Shown here in pieces: positions 27,911 through 35,692 of a stretch of DNA of 64,000 bases. The notes under the pieces were generated by a model. The model worked only from the letters and a program-made list of their open reading frames with translations. It was not told where the DNA came from and made no database searches. Origin of the DNA: a virus. Location: positions 57,293-121,292 of IMG/VR virus record IMGVR_UViG_3300018080_000121. One strand, written 5' to 3'. The translations under genes and the position numbers were made by a program. Within the stretch, counting starts at the first letter, position 1. Every line of letters starts with the position of its first letter.

Positions 27911-28287
27911 TTGAAATGTTTCAGCATACAACAGAACAGCTTGAACGTGATTATGACTCTGTTAAGACAGCAATAGTTCTTGCGTTGGTTAACGAGGGTT
28001 ATATGACACAAGATGAGGCCGACGAATGGTGCACAACACATACAATCATTCTTCGAAAGAAAAGCATCTTTCGTACCTTTACAAATAGGTTTAAGAAAAA
28101 GAAGGGTGTAGAAAAAGGACAATATATGCTAGTTGTAAAACTAGTAGAACCAAAGGAGGAAAAGGATGCAGAAAGACATAACGGAGGGAACGATGAAGCT
28201 TCCGGACATACAAACCTCAAAACCAAAGATTCAAAGACCTCTTCGTCAAGTGGGAGTGGAGAGTGTTGTGGTACCATTTTCCCTTGA
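27907..28287 (+). CDS. hypothetical protein, 126 aa
   Basis: Starts over the coaD stop with GGAGAAGGTG upstream. The first 80 residues look like a small helical domain with basic segments (RTFTNRFKKKKGVEKGQ); the last 40 are Ser/Lys/Asn-rich and lie inside the folE2 gene in another frame, so the functional end is uncertain. No family is recognised. Confidence 0.55.
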   Translation: MIEMFQHTTEQLERDYDSVKTAIVLALVNEGYMTQDEADEWCTTHTIILRKKSIFRTFTNRFKKKKGVEKGQYMLVVKLVEPKEEKDAERHNGGNDEASGHTNLKTKDSKTSSSSGSGECCGTIFP

Positions 28288-29059
28288 ACTGAAATCTGGG
28301 GGATTTAGATCGATGGCGGCGAATGTTTCTATGAGAACAAACCTTGACTCTGACGTCAAAGGAATCTCAATGTCGAGGTTGATTCGGACTCTTCGTAAAT
28401 ATTTAGATCTGCCCTTGAAGAAAAAATTGATAAGACAGATCTTATCAGACTTAAATAGGAATGTGGGTACAACGAAAAGTTATATGAGATTTGATTTTGA
28501 ACTTCCACTTCCTAGAAAGTCGGCGAAGTCAGATTACCAATTCCCAATCTTTCATAAGTGTATGTTTGAAGGTCATTTAGTTCCGGACGTGGATAGCTTT
28601 GATGGAGATAAGTTCCGATTCTTTCAAGGTGTAACAGTCCAATATGCGAGTTACTGTCCATGTTCTGCTGAGTTATGTGCAGATTTAAACTCAAGGGGAA
28701 GAGTAGGTTTTCCACATGCTCAGAGGTCCTTCGCTCATATCGTTACTGAGAAAGAGATGAATGGTGATCACTACGTTTGGTTGGAGGATATAATTGATTG
28801 CGTAACTAAAGCGATCCCGACGATTCCATACCCAATAATCAAACGTGAAGATGAACAAGAAATAGCAAGGATCGCAGGTGCAAATCCGATCTTCGTGGAA
28901 GATGCTATCCGAGCAATAAGTGAGCAATTAGACGCTCTGCCGGGTGTTCGCGACTGGATAGTTAAGTGTATTCATGAGGAAAGTATTCACACCAGCGAAG
29001 CAATTGCGGTTAATTGGAAAGGTATAGACGGTGGGTTTAATTACCGATCCTTTCTTTAG
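28166..29059 (+). CDS. folE2: GTP cyclohydrolase I type B (FolE2/MptA family)
   Basis: Converts GTP to 7,8-dihydroneopterin triphosphate, the first step of 7-deazaguanine (and folate) synthesis and the source of QueD's substrate. Family motifs are visible: VGVESVVVPFSL, AANVSMRTNL with KGISMSRL, SYCPCSAELC with a metal-ligand cysteine, and GRVGFPHAQRS. The length of 297 aa is normal. ATG 28166 has AAAGGAGG at good spacing; ATG 28193, after ACGGAGGG, is an alternative that would remove nine residues. It is about 24 kb from queD but on the same strand. Confidence 0.92.
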   Translation: MQKDITEGTMKLPDIQTSKPKIQRPLRQVGVESVVVPFSLELKSGGFRSMAANVSMRTNLDSDVKGISMSRLIRTLRKYLDLPLKKKLIRQILSDLNRNVGTTKSYMRFDFELPLPRKSAKSDYQFPIFHKCMFEGHLVPDVDSFDGDKFRFFQGVTVQYASYCPCSAELCADLNSRGRVGFPHAQRSFAHIVTEKEMNGDHYVWLEDIIDCVTKAIPTIPYPIIKREDEQEIARIAGANPIFVEDAIRAISEQLDALPGVRDWIVKCIHEESIHTSEAIAVNWKGIDGGFNYRSFL

Positions 29060-29067
29060 GAGATGAA

Positions 29068-29730
29068 ATGATGATAGGGGAATATAGTTTAGGGTCTTTA
29101 ATAGATCCGAGTAAAATCAAAGAAAAAGAACTGATTCTGATTTTGAAAGAACTTGAGAATCGGAATTGTTGGATTTGTACAGACCCGGTTACCTCTTTGA
29201 AGAACCCTAAATGTGGAGATGATTGTTGGTTCACGTCAAAGAGTAATTGTTATCCAGACAAACCATTTACGAAAGGAAATAGAATTGGTTGTCGAAGTAA
29301 ATTTGCTGAACTCCTTGGAATTGATAAACTCGTCCAGGAAGTGGGAAGATCACAATTAGTATATCTTTTCAAGCATCTGGAGCTTGGATGGAGAATGCCT
29401 CAAAAACCGCAAATTGATATATTCGGCAACGAATGTGATCCAGATAAACCTTGGATACTCCATCATTATATACATCGATTTGATGATCTACATCAAGTGA
29501 GATGTACCTGGAGAGAACATAAAACGTTAGATGCAATGTGCAGACGAGGCGACTTAACTCTGATAAACATATTGCTCAAGACGAGAGAACGTAGTCCGGA
29601 TTTAGAACCAGGAGTAATCCTATCAAAATCACAACGAGAAGAGTATTACAGGTGTTGGAAACAAAATGGCAACGGCGTCTGGGGTTTGAAGGAAAACAAA
29701 GTTGATGTATTCCAGAATCTCTGGAAATAA
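29068..29730 (+). CDS. hypothetical cysteine-containing protein, 220 aa
   Basis: The N-terminal half has cysteines that could bind zinc (NCWICTDP, NPKCGDDCWF, NCYP, GCRSKF); the middle contains WILHHYIHRFDDLH and WREH. The mix of cysteine pairs and an H-x-H-H-like patch recalls HNH-type proteins, but no clear signature is present. TAGGAGATG precedes the ATG. No function is assigned. Confidence 0.65.
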   Translation: MMIGEYSLGSLIDPSKIKEKELILILKELENRNCWICTDPVTSLKNPKCGDDCWFTSKSNCYPDKPFTKGNRIGCRSKFAELLGIDKLVQEVGRSQLVYLFKHLELGWRMPQKPQIDIFGNECDPDKPWILHHYIHRFDDLHQVRCTWREHKTLDAMCRRGDLTLINILLKTRERSPDLEPGVILSKSQREEYYRCWKQNGNGVWGLKENKVDVFQNLWK

Positions 29731-29742
29731 GAAGAGGGTGAA

Positions 29743-29997
29743 ATGATAAAACTATGGGGAGTTATACTTATAGTCAATGCATTCTCTCTTGGTCTGTTTG
29801 CGTCAGTAAATAACTGGGGTAGATGGAGCGGAATCTGCGCTGGTCTCCTTGTAGGTGTGGGTGTAAATATAATCCTCATGGATATTGGAGTATGGAAGTC
29901 ACTTGAGAGAAAAATTTTCAAATGGTTGGACAAGATCCAATTTGAAAAGAGAATGAAGTTTTACTGGTTGGTCGCAAAAGAATTTTTCAAACCATAG
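29743..29997 (+). CDS. small membrane protein, 84 aa
   Basis: Two hydrophobic segments (WGVILIVNAFSLGLFAS and ICAGLLVGVGVNIILMDIGV) followed by a basic amphipathic C-terminus. GAGGGTG precedes the ATG. It is first of three consecutive small membrane-protein genes; a holin-like or membrane-remodelling role is possible but unsupported. Confidence 0.65.
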   Translation: MIKLWGVILIVNAFSLGLFASVNNWGRWSGICAGLLVGVGVNIILMDIGVWKSLERKIFKWLDKIQFEKRMKFYWLVAKEFFKP

Positions 29998-30006
29998 GAG
30001 GTGGAA

Positions 30007-30291
30007 ATGGACATTGTAGATAAACTGTCAAAGGGAACCATCAAAACGTGGGAATGGTCTTGGAGAACTGTAGGTAACATATGGAATGGGTGGCCGCAAC
30101 ACAAAAAAGTTGGTGCTATAATCATCGTAACGGGCATAGTACTTGGGGTTCTGGTCTCAATACTTTTGGTCAATCGAGTGATTGGATCTTTCCTTGCAGG
30201 TATTGTAGCTGGACTGGGCATCCAAATGTTTATGGGGGATCAGAAAAATGAACAAAAAGATGCGCTTGGGTCTGATATTGATGCTTGTTAG
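30007..30291 (+). CDS. small membrane protein, 94 aa
   Basis: An amphipathic N-terminal region is followed by two hydrophobic segments (VGAIIIVTGIVLGVLVSILLV and SFLAGIVAGLGIQMF), with a charged tail. TAGGAGGTG supports ATG 30007 rather than the in-frame GTG at 30001. It resembles its upstream neighbour in layout, and its end overlaps the next small membrane-protein gene. Confidence 0.65.
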   Translation: MDIVDKLSKGTIKTWEWSWRTVGNIWNGWPQHKKVGAIIIVTGIVLGVLVSILLVNRVIGSFLAGIVAGLGIQMFMGDQKNEQKDALGSDIDAC

Positions 30292-30403
30292 TATTCCAAC
30301 TGGGACATATGGTATGTTGGAGATAGATCCAATTTATTTAGTTTCGGGACTTCTCTTTGGAGTTGGCGCCTATCTCTTATATAAGGGAGGTGGTAATCGG
30401 TGA
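30248..30403 (+). CDS. small membrane protein, 51 aa
   Basis: Encodes MNKKMRLGLILMLVSIPTG followed by a second hydrophobic stretch YLVSGLLFGVGAYLLY and a short basic end. GGGGGAT lies upstream. It begins inside the previous gene and ends over the start of the next, so coupling maintains its translation. Third of three consecutive small membrane proteins. Confidence 0.55.
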   Translation: MNKKMRLGLILMLVSIPTGTYGMLEIDPIYLVSGLLFGVGAYLLYKGGGNR

Positions 30404-30723
30404 TGTTGACTGGAAGACCAACATATAACACTTTCTTGGACAAAATCACCAAAGCTGATCTACTCATTGAGATTACAGATGGTGAAGCAAGAATTATTAA
30501 AAATCGTCGGGGTCACACTGAAAAATTCAACACAAATGACATTGTAGAGTTGATTATGCATGTGTTTAGTATTGACTTGGGAATTGACTTCTTTACGGAT
30601 GCTTTTAAAGTTGATCTTGGAGAAACATTCACAGAGTTGATGGTCAGACATATGCCTGAAGGGAGTGGTCGAGATAAAAAATGTACTGCGATTAGAAAAT
30701 TATGGAATCCCAATAGGGTCTGA
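30403..30723 (+). CDS. hypothetical protein, 106 aa
   Basis: ATG 30403 overlaps the preceding stop, with AAGGGAGGTGG about 14 bases upstream; GTG 30400 is an alternative. The product is small and mostly helical with a conserved-looking EITDGEARIIKNRRGHTEKF strand pair. No family is recognised. Its 3' end overlaps the next frame by 59 bases. Confidence 0.55.
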   Translation: MLTGRPTYNTFLDKITKADLLIEITDGEARIIKNRRGHTEKFNTNDIVELIMHVFSIDLGIDFFTDAFKVDLGETFTELMVRHMPEGSGRDKKCTAIRKLWNPNRV

Positions 30724-31063
30724 TCAATGGGATGTTTGTCAACCTTATGGAAATAGGATGTTAAAATGGAATCCAGAACCGTACGAGTATAGATTTCAAT
30801 ACAAATGGGTTGAACCAAATTCACATCCTAATCTAAATATCCAGCAAGGTGATATCATTAAAATATCTAGACATTTGGATAAACCACGATACGCACAGGG
30901 ACAATATGGTGTGATCATTGATAGATACGTACGAGAGAAATACAAAGGTACTACTTATCGAGATCACTGTTTTGTAATCATGTTGATTTCAGGTCCTAAC
31001 AAGGGACACGCATTCAGATTTCCTGCTAGCAAAGGTGGGAAAATTGAGAAGACTGTCTTCTAG
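30665..31063 (+). CDS. hypothetical protein, start uncertain (up to 132 aa)
   Basis: The well-formed part is a beta-rich domain from about ATG 30759 onward: LNIQQGDIIKISRHL, QGQYGVIIDRYV and HCFVIMLISGPNKGHAF, an SH3-like or KOW-like layout. The frame stays open upstream to GTG 30665, but that stretch overlaps the previous gene and includes GGGAGTGG as a possible ribosome site. No function is assigned. Confidence 0.55.
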   Translation: MVEIKNVLRLENYGIPIGSDQWDVCQPYGNRMLKWNPEPYEYRFQYKWVEPNSHPNLNIQQGDIIKISRHLDKPRYAQGQYGVIIDRYVREKYKGTTYRDHCFVIMLISGPNKGHAFRFPASKGGKIEKTVF

Positions 31064-31073
31064 GAGGAATTGA

Positions 31074-31565
31074 ATGGAAGTCAAAAAAATCTACTTGGGT
31101 TATCCTCAGTATTACTCTATGTTATTTGAGTTTCTGAGGAGAAAATATGAAAAGGAAGTTACAGCGTGGGGGGTTTATCCGAAACCAAAATTCGTCCACG
31201 GTATACCAAGAGGTGGAGTTGCTATCGCTCTTCATCTATCCCATGCTCTTGGTCTTGAGTATGTAGAAAAGTTTGCAGATATTCTATATACGCATAGAGA
31301 TGGTGTTATTTATACTCTTACAGAAGAGGATAAGAAATACCTCCTTGTTGTGGATGATGTATCTGACACCGGTAAGACATTTCTTGAGTTCTTTGAATGT
31401 ATGAACCACAAAAGATTTCTTACCTTTACTTTATACGTGAAACCCCACACGAAATACTTTCCAACGATGTACTGTGAAGAAACAAGTGATTGGATTGTAT
31501 TTCCTTGGGAAAAAGTTGATGAAAAACCTAATAGGGAAATGTATGAGCACTTAGGAGGAGAATGA
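31074..31565 (+). CDS. type I phosphoribosyltransferase-like protein, 163 aa
   Basis: The PRPP-binding motif is clear in YLLVVDDVSDTGKTFLEFF, and VHGIPRGGVAIALHL is the preceding PPi-loop element. Family members exchange a base for pyrophosphate on PRPP (salvage of purines or pyrimidines), or act on xanthine/guanine. Substrate cannot be read from the sequence. The start follows AGGAGG. A role in nucleotide salvage during infection is inferred. Confidence 0.85.
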   Translation: MEVKKIYLGYPQYYSMLFEFLRRKYEKEVTAWGVYPKPKFVHGIPRGGVAIALHLSHALGLEYVEKFADILYTHRDGVIYTLTEEDKKYLLVVDDVSDTGKTFLEFFECMNHKRFLTFTLYVKPHTKYFPTMYCEETSDWIVFPWEKVDEKPNREMYEHLGGE

Positions 31566-31567
31566 AA

Positions 31568-32719
31568 ATGACGGAAAGAAAGCATGTAGCAAAGACGTTG
31601 AAGGAAGTTTTAGATCACCCAGTTATGAAAATGGTATTGGACAAGACAGTCCCTCCATTTGAGATTGTGAAGGCAGTGGAAGGTTGGTGGAGTTTTGATA
31701 TGTACTCAAGGAAACCCGGACCAGCAATAGTAGATGGGATTTTCAAAGGTACCGATCTGGATCTCGCATGTTTCCTGATGACGATTGCGGAACGAGGCGC
31801 TGTGATCAATATCCCTACGTATAAGTCGATGCGTCCAAAGACGATTAAGGAAGGTCAGAGAGTTTCGTCTTCTACCAATCGTCATGGTCCGATTGTGAAT
31901 CTGACGTCCAACAAAGACGTTTTCTCATTTGGAATCAGGATCAAGGACGCCAATGTTATGACAACTGACAGTGTAGGAGATTATAGAACCTACTCACTTA
32001 CCGATCCGTCAGGGACATGGTATAGTGGATGGAACCGGATTGAGTGGGATCCTTCTGCAGAAGAAAACAAATTCCTGTTCGAGAATTCATTGTGGACAGG
32101 AAACCGCGTTGTCTTTAAGAACTTTGTGCATCCCAACAGATGGACAAGTCTTTACGGTAAGCATTATTTTATTACTAAAGCTCTCATTGAGAGGCTTACC
32201 GATCAAGCGAAGGATTATTTCGCTCAGATGAAGAGAATGCAAAAGGCAGGAATCCAATTCCCAGAAACTGGTGATGGTGCGCCGACCAAGTGGCCAAAGC
32301 AAGATCGGGAACAAGGTAAGTCAGTTAAGTTTCGATCTCTACAAGTCGAGGTTGACATCCCGCCGTACGAGGGAGAATATCCAGTGTTTAAGGATACCCA
32401 GGAAGATTTGGTCAGGTTAGATGGATGGAGAAGACTTCTCAATAACTCCATTATTCCTAATCTCAGGTTTGCAACCAGGGCGACAGAGTTGGCTTTCTTC
32501 CTCCATGGTATACAAGACGGTGTTGAAAGAAAACCCGCATGGATCGCTGGAGGAACAAAGTGGGAGAAGGATTATGTACCAAAAGGCAAAAGAACCAAGT
32601 GGGATCGACTTGTACTGCTCCAACCTAGTGTTGGTGAAAGAGCAGTCGCGATCCGGAAACGGATTCGTGAAAAGTCAGAAATTATGGCTATGGATTACCA
32701 AGGGGGAATCAATGGATAA
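31568..32719 (+). CDS. hypothetical protein, 383 aa
   Basis: ATG 31568 is nine bases after AGGAGG; ATG 31562 is too close. The protein is soluble and Trp/Arg-rich with blocks such as GWWSFDMYSRKPGPAI and WAGGTKW-like segments. It resembles no recognised family. Codon use is richer in G/C-ending codons than average here, which hints at good expression. It overlaps the next gene by 8 bases. Confidence 0.65.
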   Translation: MTERKHVAKTLKEVLDHPVMKMVLDKTVPPFEIVKAVEGWWSFDMYSRKPGPAIVDGIFKGTDLDLACFLMTIAERGAVINIPTYKSMRPKTIKEGQRVSSSTNRHGPIVNLTSNKDVFSFGIRIKDANVMTTDSVGDYRTYSLTDPSGTWYSGWNRIEWDPSAEENKFLFENSLWTGNRVVFKNFVHPNRWTSLYGKHYFITKALIERLTDQAKDYFAQMKRMQKAGIQFPETGDGAPTKWPKQDREQGKSVKFRSLQVEVDIPPYEGEYPVFKDTQEDLVRLDGWRRLLNNSIIPNLRFATRATELAFFLHGIQDGVERKPAWIAGGTKWEKDYVPKGKRTKWDRLVLLQPSVGERAVAIRKRIREKSEIMAMDYQGGING

Positions 32720-33074
32720 ACAGACGTTGATCCAGTTGTATCTAAAAGAGAGGGAGTATGAGAAAAGAGTGTTTGGATCGTATGAGGACAATCCAAACCT
32801 CAACGTAGCAAGTTTCCTTCAGTTCATTGAAGAGACATTAGAGAAAGCAAAGTCGTCATACGCGAACAAATGGGAAAATAGTCTCCCTCCGTGGTTAATC
32901 GGGTGTAGAGAAGCAAAAAATAATACGGCTGCACCTGTCCTCACATATGAATATCTCATAAAAATTATGGCTTTAGCAGGCGCTGCTCTTGAAGCATATG
33001 CAGTAGTGAATGTTGATGAGTGGCGCCGTTTATTCGAAGTTAATCCAAAGTGGCAAGAGGAGGATATTACATGA
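32712..33074 (+). CDS. hypothetical protein, 120 aa
   Basis: The ATG at 32712 follows AGGGGG and overlaps the end of the preceding gene; the longer in-frame region upstream lies inside that gene and is not coding. The product is mainly helical (ASFLQFIEETLEKAKSSY, IKIMALAGAALEAYAV). This resembles the small dATP/dGTP-related or ATPase-linked phage proteins only in general shape. No assignment. Confidence 0.6.
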   Translation: MDKQTLIQLYLKEREYEKRVFGSYEDNPNLNVASFLQFIEETLEKAKSSYANKWENSLPPWLIGCREAKNNTAAPVLTYEYLIKIMALAGAALEAYAVVNVDEWRRLFEVNPKWQEEDIT

Positions 33075-33373
33075 TCAAGGACCAAGACGGGAATGAAGTT
33101 CCCGAAGAAGTAGTAGAACAAATCAAGAGTTCTATTGAAGTGCCAAGACTCACAGGTGAAGGTGATCTTACTGTTGAGAATAGCAACAGTGTAGACCTAG
33201 GGTCTGATGCGAAGAAAGTTGAGGAACCCGAACCAGAGGAGAAGGAGAAACAAGAAACTCCGCTACCTTCTATTGGTGACAAATTCATGCTGAACGGTCA
33301 CGAGTATAAGGTGGTATATATTAATGAGGGTAAGCGAAGATTCTCTTGCGTACCTTGCAAGGGGGTGTACTAG
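33071..33373 (+). CDS. hypothetical acidic protein, 100 aa
   Basis: AAGAGGAGG precedes the ATG, which overlaps the previous stop. Residues 1-65 are acidic and low-complexity (a Glu/Pro/Lys run follows residue 45); residues 70-100 form a small domain GDKFMLNGHEYKVVYINEGK with a C-terminal Cys pair (CVPC). The layout suggests a disordered tether plus a small beta domain. Confidence 0.6.
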   Translation: MIKDQDGNEVPEEVVEQIKSSIEVPRLTGEGDLTVENSNSVDLGSDAKKVEEPEPEEKEKQETPLPSIGDKFMLNGHEYKVVYINEGKRRFSCVPCKGVY

Positions 33374-33391
33374 AAGGAGGGAATAGAAGAA

Positions 33392-34132
33392 ATGAACGAT
33401 AATTTGGCTCAAATGATCGACGAGACCGACGTTCCTGTGCAAGAAGAAACAGCTCTTGATTTAGAGGATACAACTCCCTCTGAGCAGGATACTGAGGAAG
33501 AAGAAGATCGACATGAGATTAGCACGGTCCCGTTGTCTGAATGGTTTTCTAAAAATCATCAGAACTTTCCGAATGTGAATCCGGTAAAGGTTTCAATTCG
33601 AGATGTTGATCCAGATGCCACTTTGATATTCTCTGTGGAGAATACAAAAGATATAAAGAATGATGAGGGTCGTCTGGTGAGAGAGATTGAAATCTTTAAG
33701 AAGGCGAAGACATTTCCTGTACTGAATCTTCCAGGTCATACAATGAATGTCTTCAATAACGGGTTCGTAATTGTGTATGATTGCGGTCAGGGAAGATTCT
33801 TGAAGTGTTATGGCGTCAAGACAGGTTTGATTACACAGTATTGTATCAGTGTTGATGGAAGTTTGATTCCGTATTCCAAGACAAAATTGAAAAAGAAAGA
33901 TACTGGTCTTGATATGGTCGAACCAGATATGACTGCTATTCAAGAGAGTCTTGGAAACGAACTGGATGCAGAAGGTTTGCAAATCCAGTATAAGCAAGTA
34001 CAAAAGTCAATTGATGACATTACCACAAAGGCGGATGCAATTAAATGGATGACTGACAAAGCGAAGGAAGTCACTGATATTAACCATTTGATGCAGATCG
34101 ACGATGTGTTGATGTGGTTGGCGTCATCCTAG
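33392..34132 (+). CDS. hypothetical acidic protein, 246 aa, probably abundant
   Basis: The first 55 residues are acidic and low-complexity; a folded region follows (NLPGHTMNVFNNGFVIVYD, GRFLKCYGVKTG) and a helical C-terminus. The same acidic-leader layout occurs in the protein at 45111. AAGGAGGG lies upstream and a GC-rich hairpin at 34155 follows at once. Codons are relatively G/C-ending. These features suggest a transcript end and high output; function is unknown. Confidence 0.65.
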   Translation: MNDNLAQMIDETDVPVQEETALDLEDTTPSEQDTEEEEDRHEISTVPLSEWFSKNHQNFPNVNPVKVSIRDVDPDATLIFSVENTKDIKNDEGRLVREIEIFKKAKTFPVLNLPGHTMNVFNNGFVIVYDCGQGRFLKCYGVKTGLITQYCISVDGSLIPYSKTKLKKKDTGLDMVEPDMTAIQESLGNELDAEGLQIQYKQVQKSIDDITTKADAIKWMTDKAKEVTDINHLMQIDDVLMWLASS

Positions 34133-34154
34133 ACGTCGACACCTCCTCCCATAA

Positions 34155-34183
34155 GGGCGGGTAGACTAGTCACCTACCCGCCC
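34155..34183 (+). terminator. GC-rich hairpin after 33392-34132
   Basis: A ten base-pair perfect stem (GGGCGGGTAG with CTACCCGCCC) around a nine-base loop, 22 bases after the stop. No T run follows, so its strength as an intrinsic terminator is uncertain; it may stabilise the upstream mRNA. Confidence 0.6.
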
Positions 34184-34201
34184 GACTCCAAAAGGTGAAA
34201 T

Positions 34202-34924
34202 ATGGACATAAACAAATCATGTCGCCTCGTCCTTCGGAATGTGTACTCATATGATATATCTTCTTGTCATTATGTAATTATGGAGAGGCTAGGATTTGAT
34301 ATGTCACAAATTCCAAAGGATGATAAGCAAGAAAGAAACACACAAATTGGAAAGTTAATGAGAGACAATCCTAGGTTGACCGCAGCTCTTAGGAACACGA
34401 CAGAGTCAACGATTAGTTCGTATCTTACATTGAATGGGATTAGTGAGGACGATCTAATATTGCGAGCATATGATGGGTTTGTTTCTAGTAAACTGTTGGA
34501 AAAAACAACTTCACAATATATCCCACTAGAGTTACGTCATGTATTTGAGTACATGGTTATAGCATCTAATCGCCAGAAGTTTATAGCATGGGGAGGTGAA
34601 TCTATCATCAAAGGGGTTCCCCATAGATATGAGGCGATGGATAAGATGTTTACAAAACTCCTACTTCTTAGAAACACGGACAAAGAAGCAACATTTACAA
34701 GACTTCAAAAGATCAAAGACGAAGTCGTAATTGGAGATGATAAAGCTCTATTTTGCATTCCAATAAAAAATAAGAAGTTTATCATCTTCTTAAAGGGTTA
34801 TGGGGAAACTGAGATCTCAGAGTCATTAGTCAATTTAATTGACATATCTGATATTGACAAACAACGATATTATGACTTCTATCTTCGACCATTTTGTGAG
34901 TCGATTGTATTAGAGGAAGCGTGA
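34202..34924 (+). CDS. hypothetical protein, 240 aa (faint polymerase-like pattern)
   Basis: Begins after AAAGGTG. YSYDISSCHYVIMERLGF near the N-terminus and LILRAYDGFVSSKLL near residue 90 recall the aspartate-bearing motifs A and C of DNA polymerases, but no complete polymerase core is present at this length, so the resemblance may be chance. The rest is mixed alpha/beta. No function is assigned. Confidence 0.6.
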   Translation: MDINKSCRLVLRNVYSYDISSCHYVIMERLGFDMSQIPKDDKQERNTQIGKLMRDNPRLTAALRNTTESTISSYLTLNGISEDDLILRAYDGFVSSKLLEKTTSQYIPLELRHVFEYMVIASNRQKFIAWGGESIIKGVPHRYEAMDKMFTKLLLLRNTDKEATFTRLQKIKDEVVIGDDKALFCIPIKNKKFIIFLKGYGETEISESLVNLIDISDIDKQRYYDFYLRPFCESIVLEEA

Positions 34925-34936
34925 AAGGAGGTTAAG

Positions 34937-35680
34937 ATGTGGTCATGTTTGAAGGACCAACTTCTAGCTATTCTCTGTGTAGTTCTATTTAGTTTCATGT
35001 GTGCTGCTTGCGATTCATACTCTGAGGGTGATGAGCTAGCAAACAAAGCATTTGAAAAAATGACTGAACAGGAGAAAACATACTACAGTAAAGTTCAAGA
35101 CGCGTGGGGAGAGAAGTATCTCACATTTATAAGGGCTGCTATTCGAAAGAGAATGTACAAACCAGATGAGTCATCTATTCCGTTTGGAGATATTCCTAAA
35201 CTTATAGTATCTACAAATGATGTGACAATGACAATTGAAGAATCATGGACAGGAGACACAAGAAAGAGACGAGGCGCAAATAAGTTTAGTGAAATTGATG
35301 GTAGGTGGTATGACAAGATTCGAACTCTTGCTACAGGCGGCGAGAAGGAAGACTCTTGGAAGAAACAATCTTACAAACCTGCTAAACAAGAACCGCCGCC
35401 AGTTTCAGAACCAATGTATGTTGACTCGTTTGTAGTATCTTCACCGCCACCAAGGGTAGAGGAATTCGAAGAGGGTGTTCAATATGATATGGACGATCTT
35501 CTTCCTGATGATGAATATCTGGATTTAAAACTACAGATTTCTAAATGTCCTTTGGCGAAGGCTTATCTGTCAAAGGTAGTGAGGAGTGGTCGACCGATTA
35601 CCCTGAAGGATAGGGATGTAATGGTTGAAAAAGCTCTATATTGCAAGAGTGTTGCGTTGAACAATTCATTTGCGGAATAG
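34937..35680 (+). CDS. predicted lipoprotein, 247 aa
   Basis: A hydrophobic N-terminal segment (LLAILCVVLFSFMCAAC) ends in a lipobox-like sequence CAAC, giving a candidate lipidated cysteine at residue 25. The mature part is hydrophilic, with a Pro-rich stretch (EPPPVSEP) and an acidic middle. AAAGGAGG precedes the ATG. Export to the cell envelope during infection, for example for superinfection exclusion or lysis, is inferred only from the signal. Confidence 0.65.
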   Translation: MWSCLKDQLLAILCVVLFSFMCAACDSYSEGDELANKAFEKMTEQEKTYYSKVQDAWGEKYLTFIRAAIRKRMYKPDESSIPFGDIPKLIVSTNDVTMTIEESWTGDTRKRRGANKFSEIDGRWYDKIRTLATGGEKEDSWKKQSYKPAKQEPPPVSEPMYVDSFVVSSPPPRVEEFEEGVQYDMDDLLPDDEYLDLKLQISKCPLAKAYLSKVVRSGRPITLKDRDVMVEKALYCKSVALNNSFAE

Positions 35681-35692
35681 AAAGGATAAGGT

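Noticed and set aside
34202-34924. Calling this protein a DNA polymerase
   Set aside because: Only two short aspartate motifs look similar, and there is no finger motif or exonuclease domain in 240 residues.
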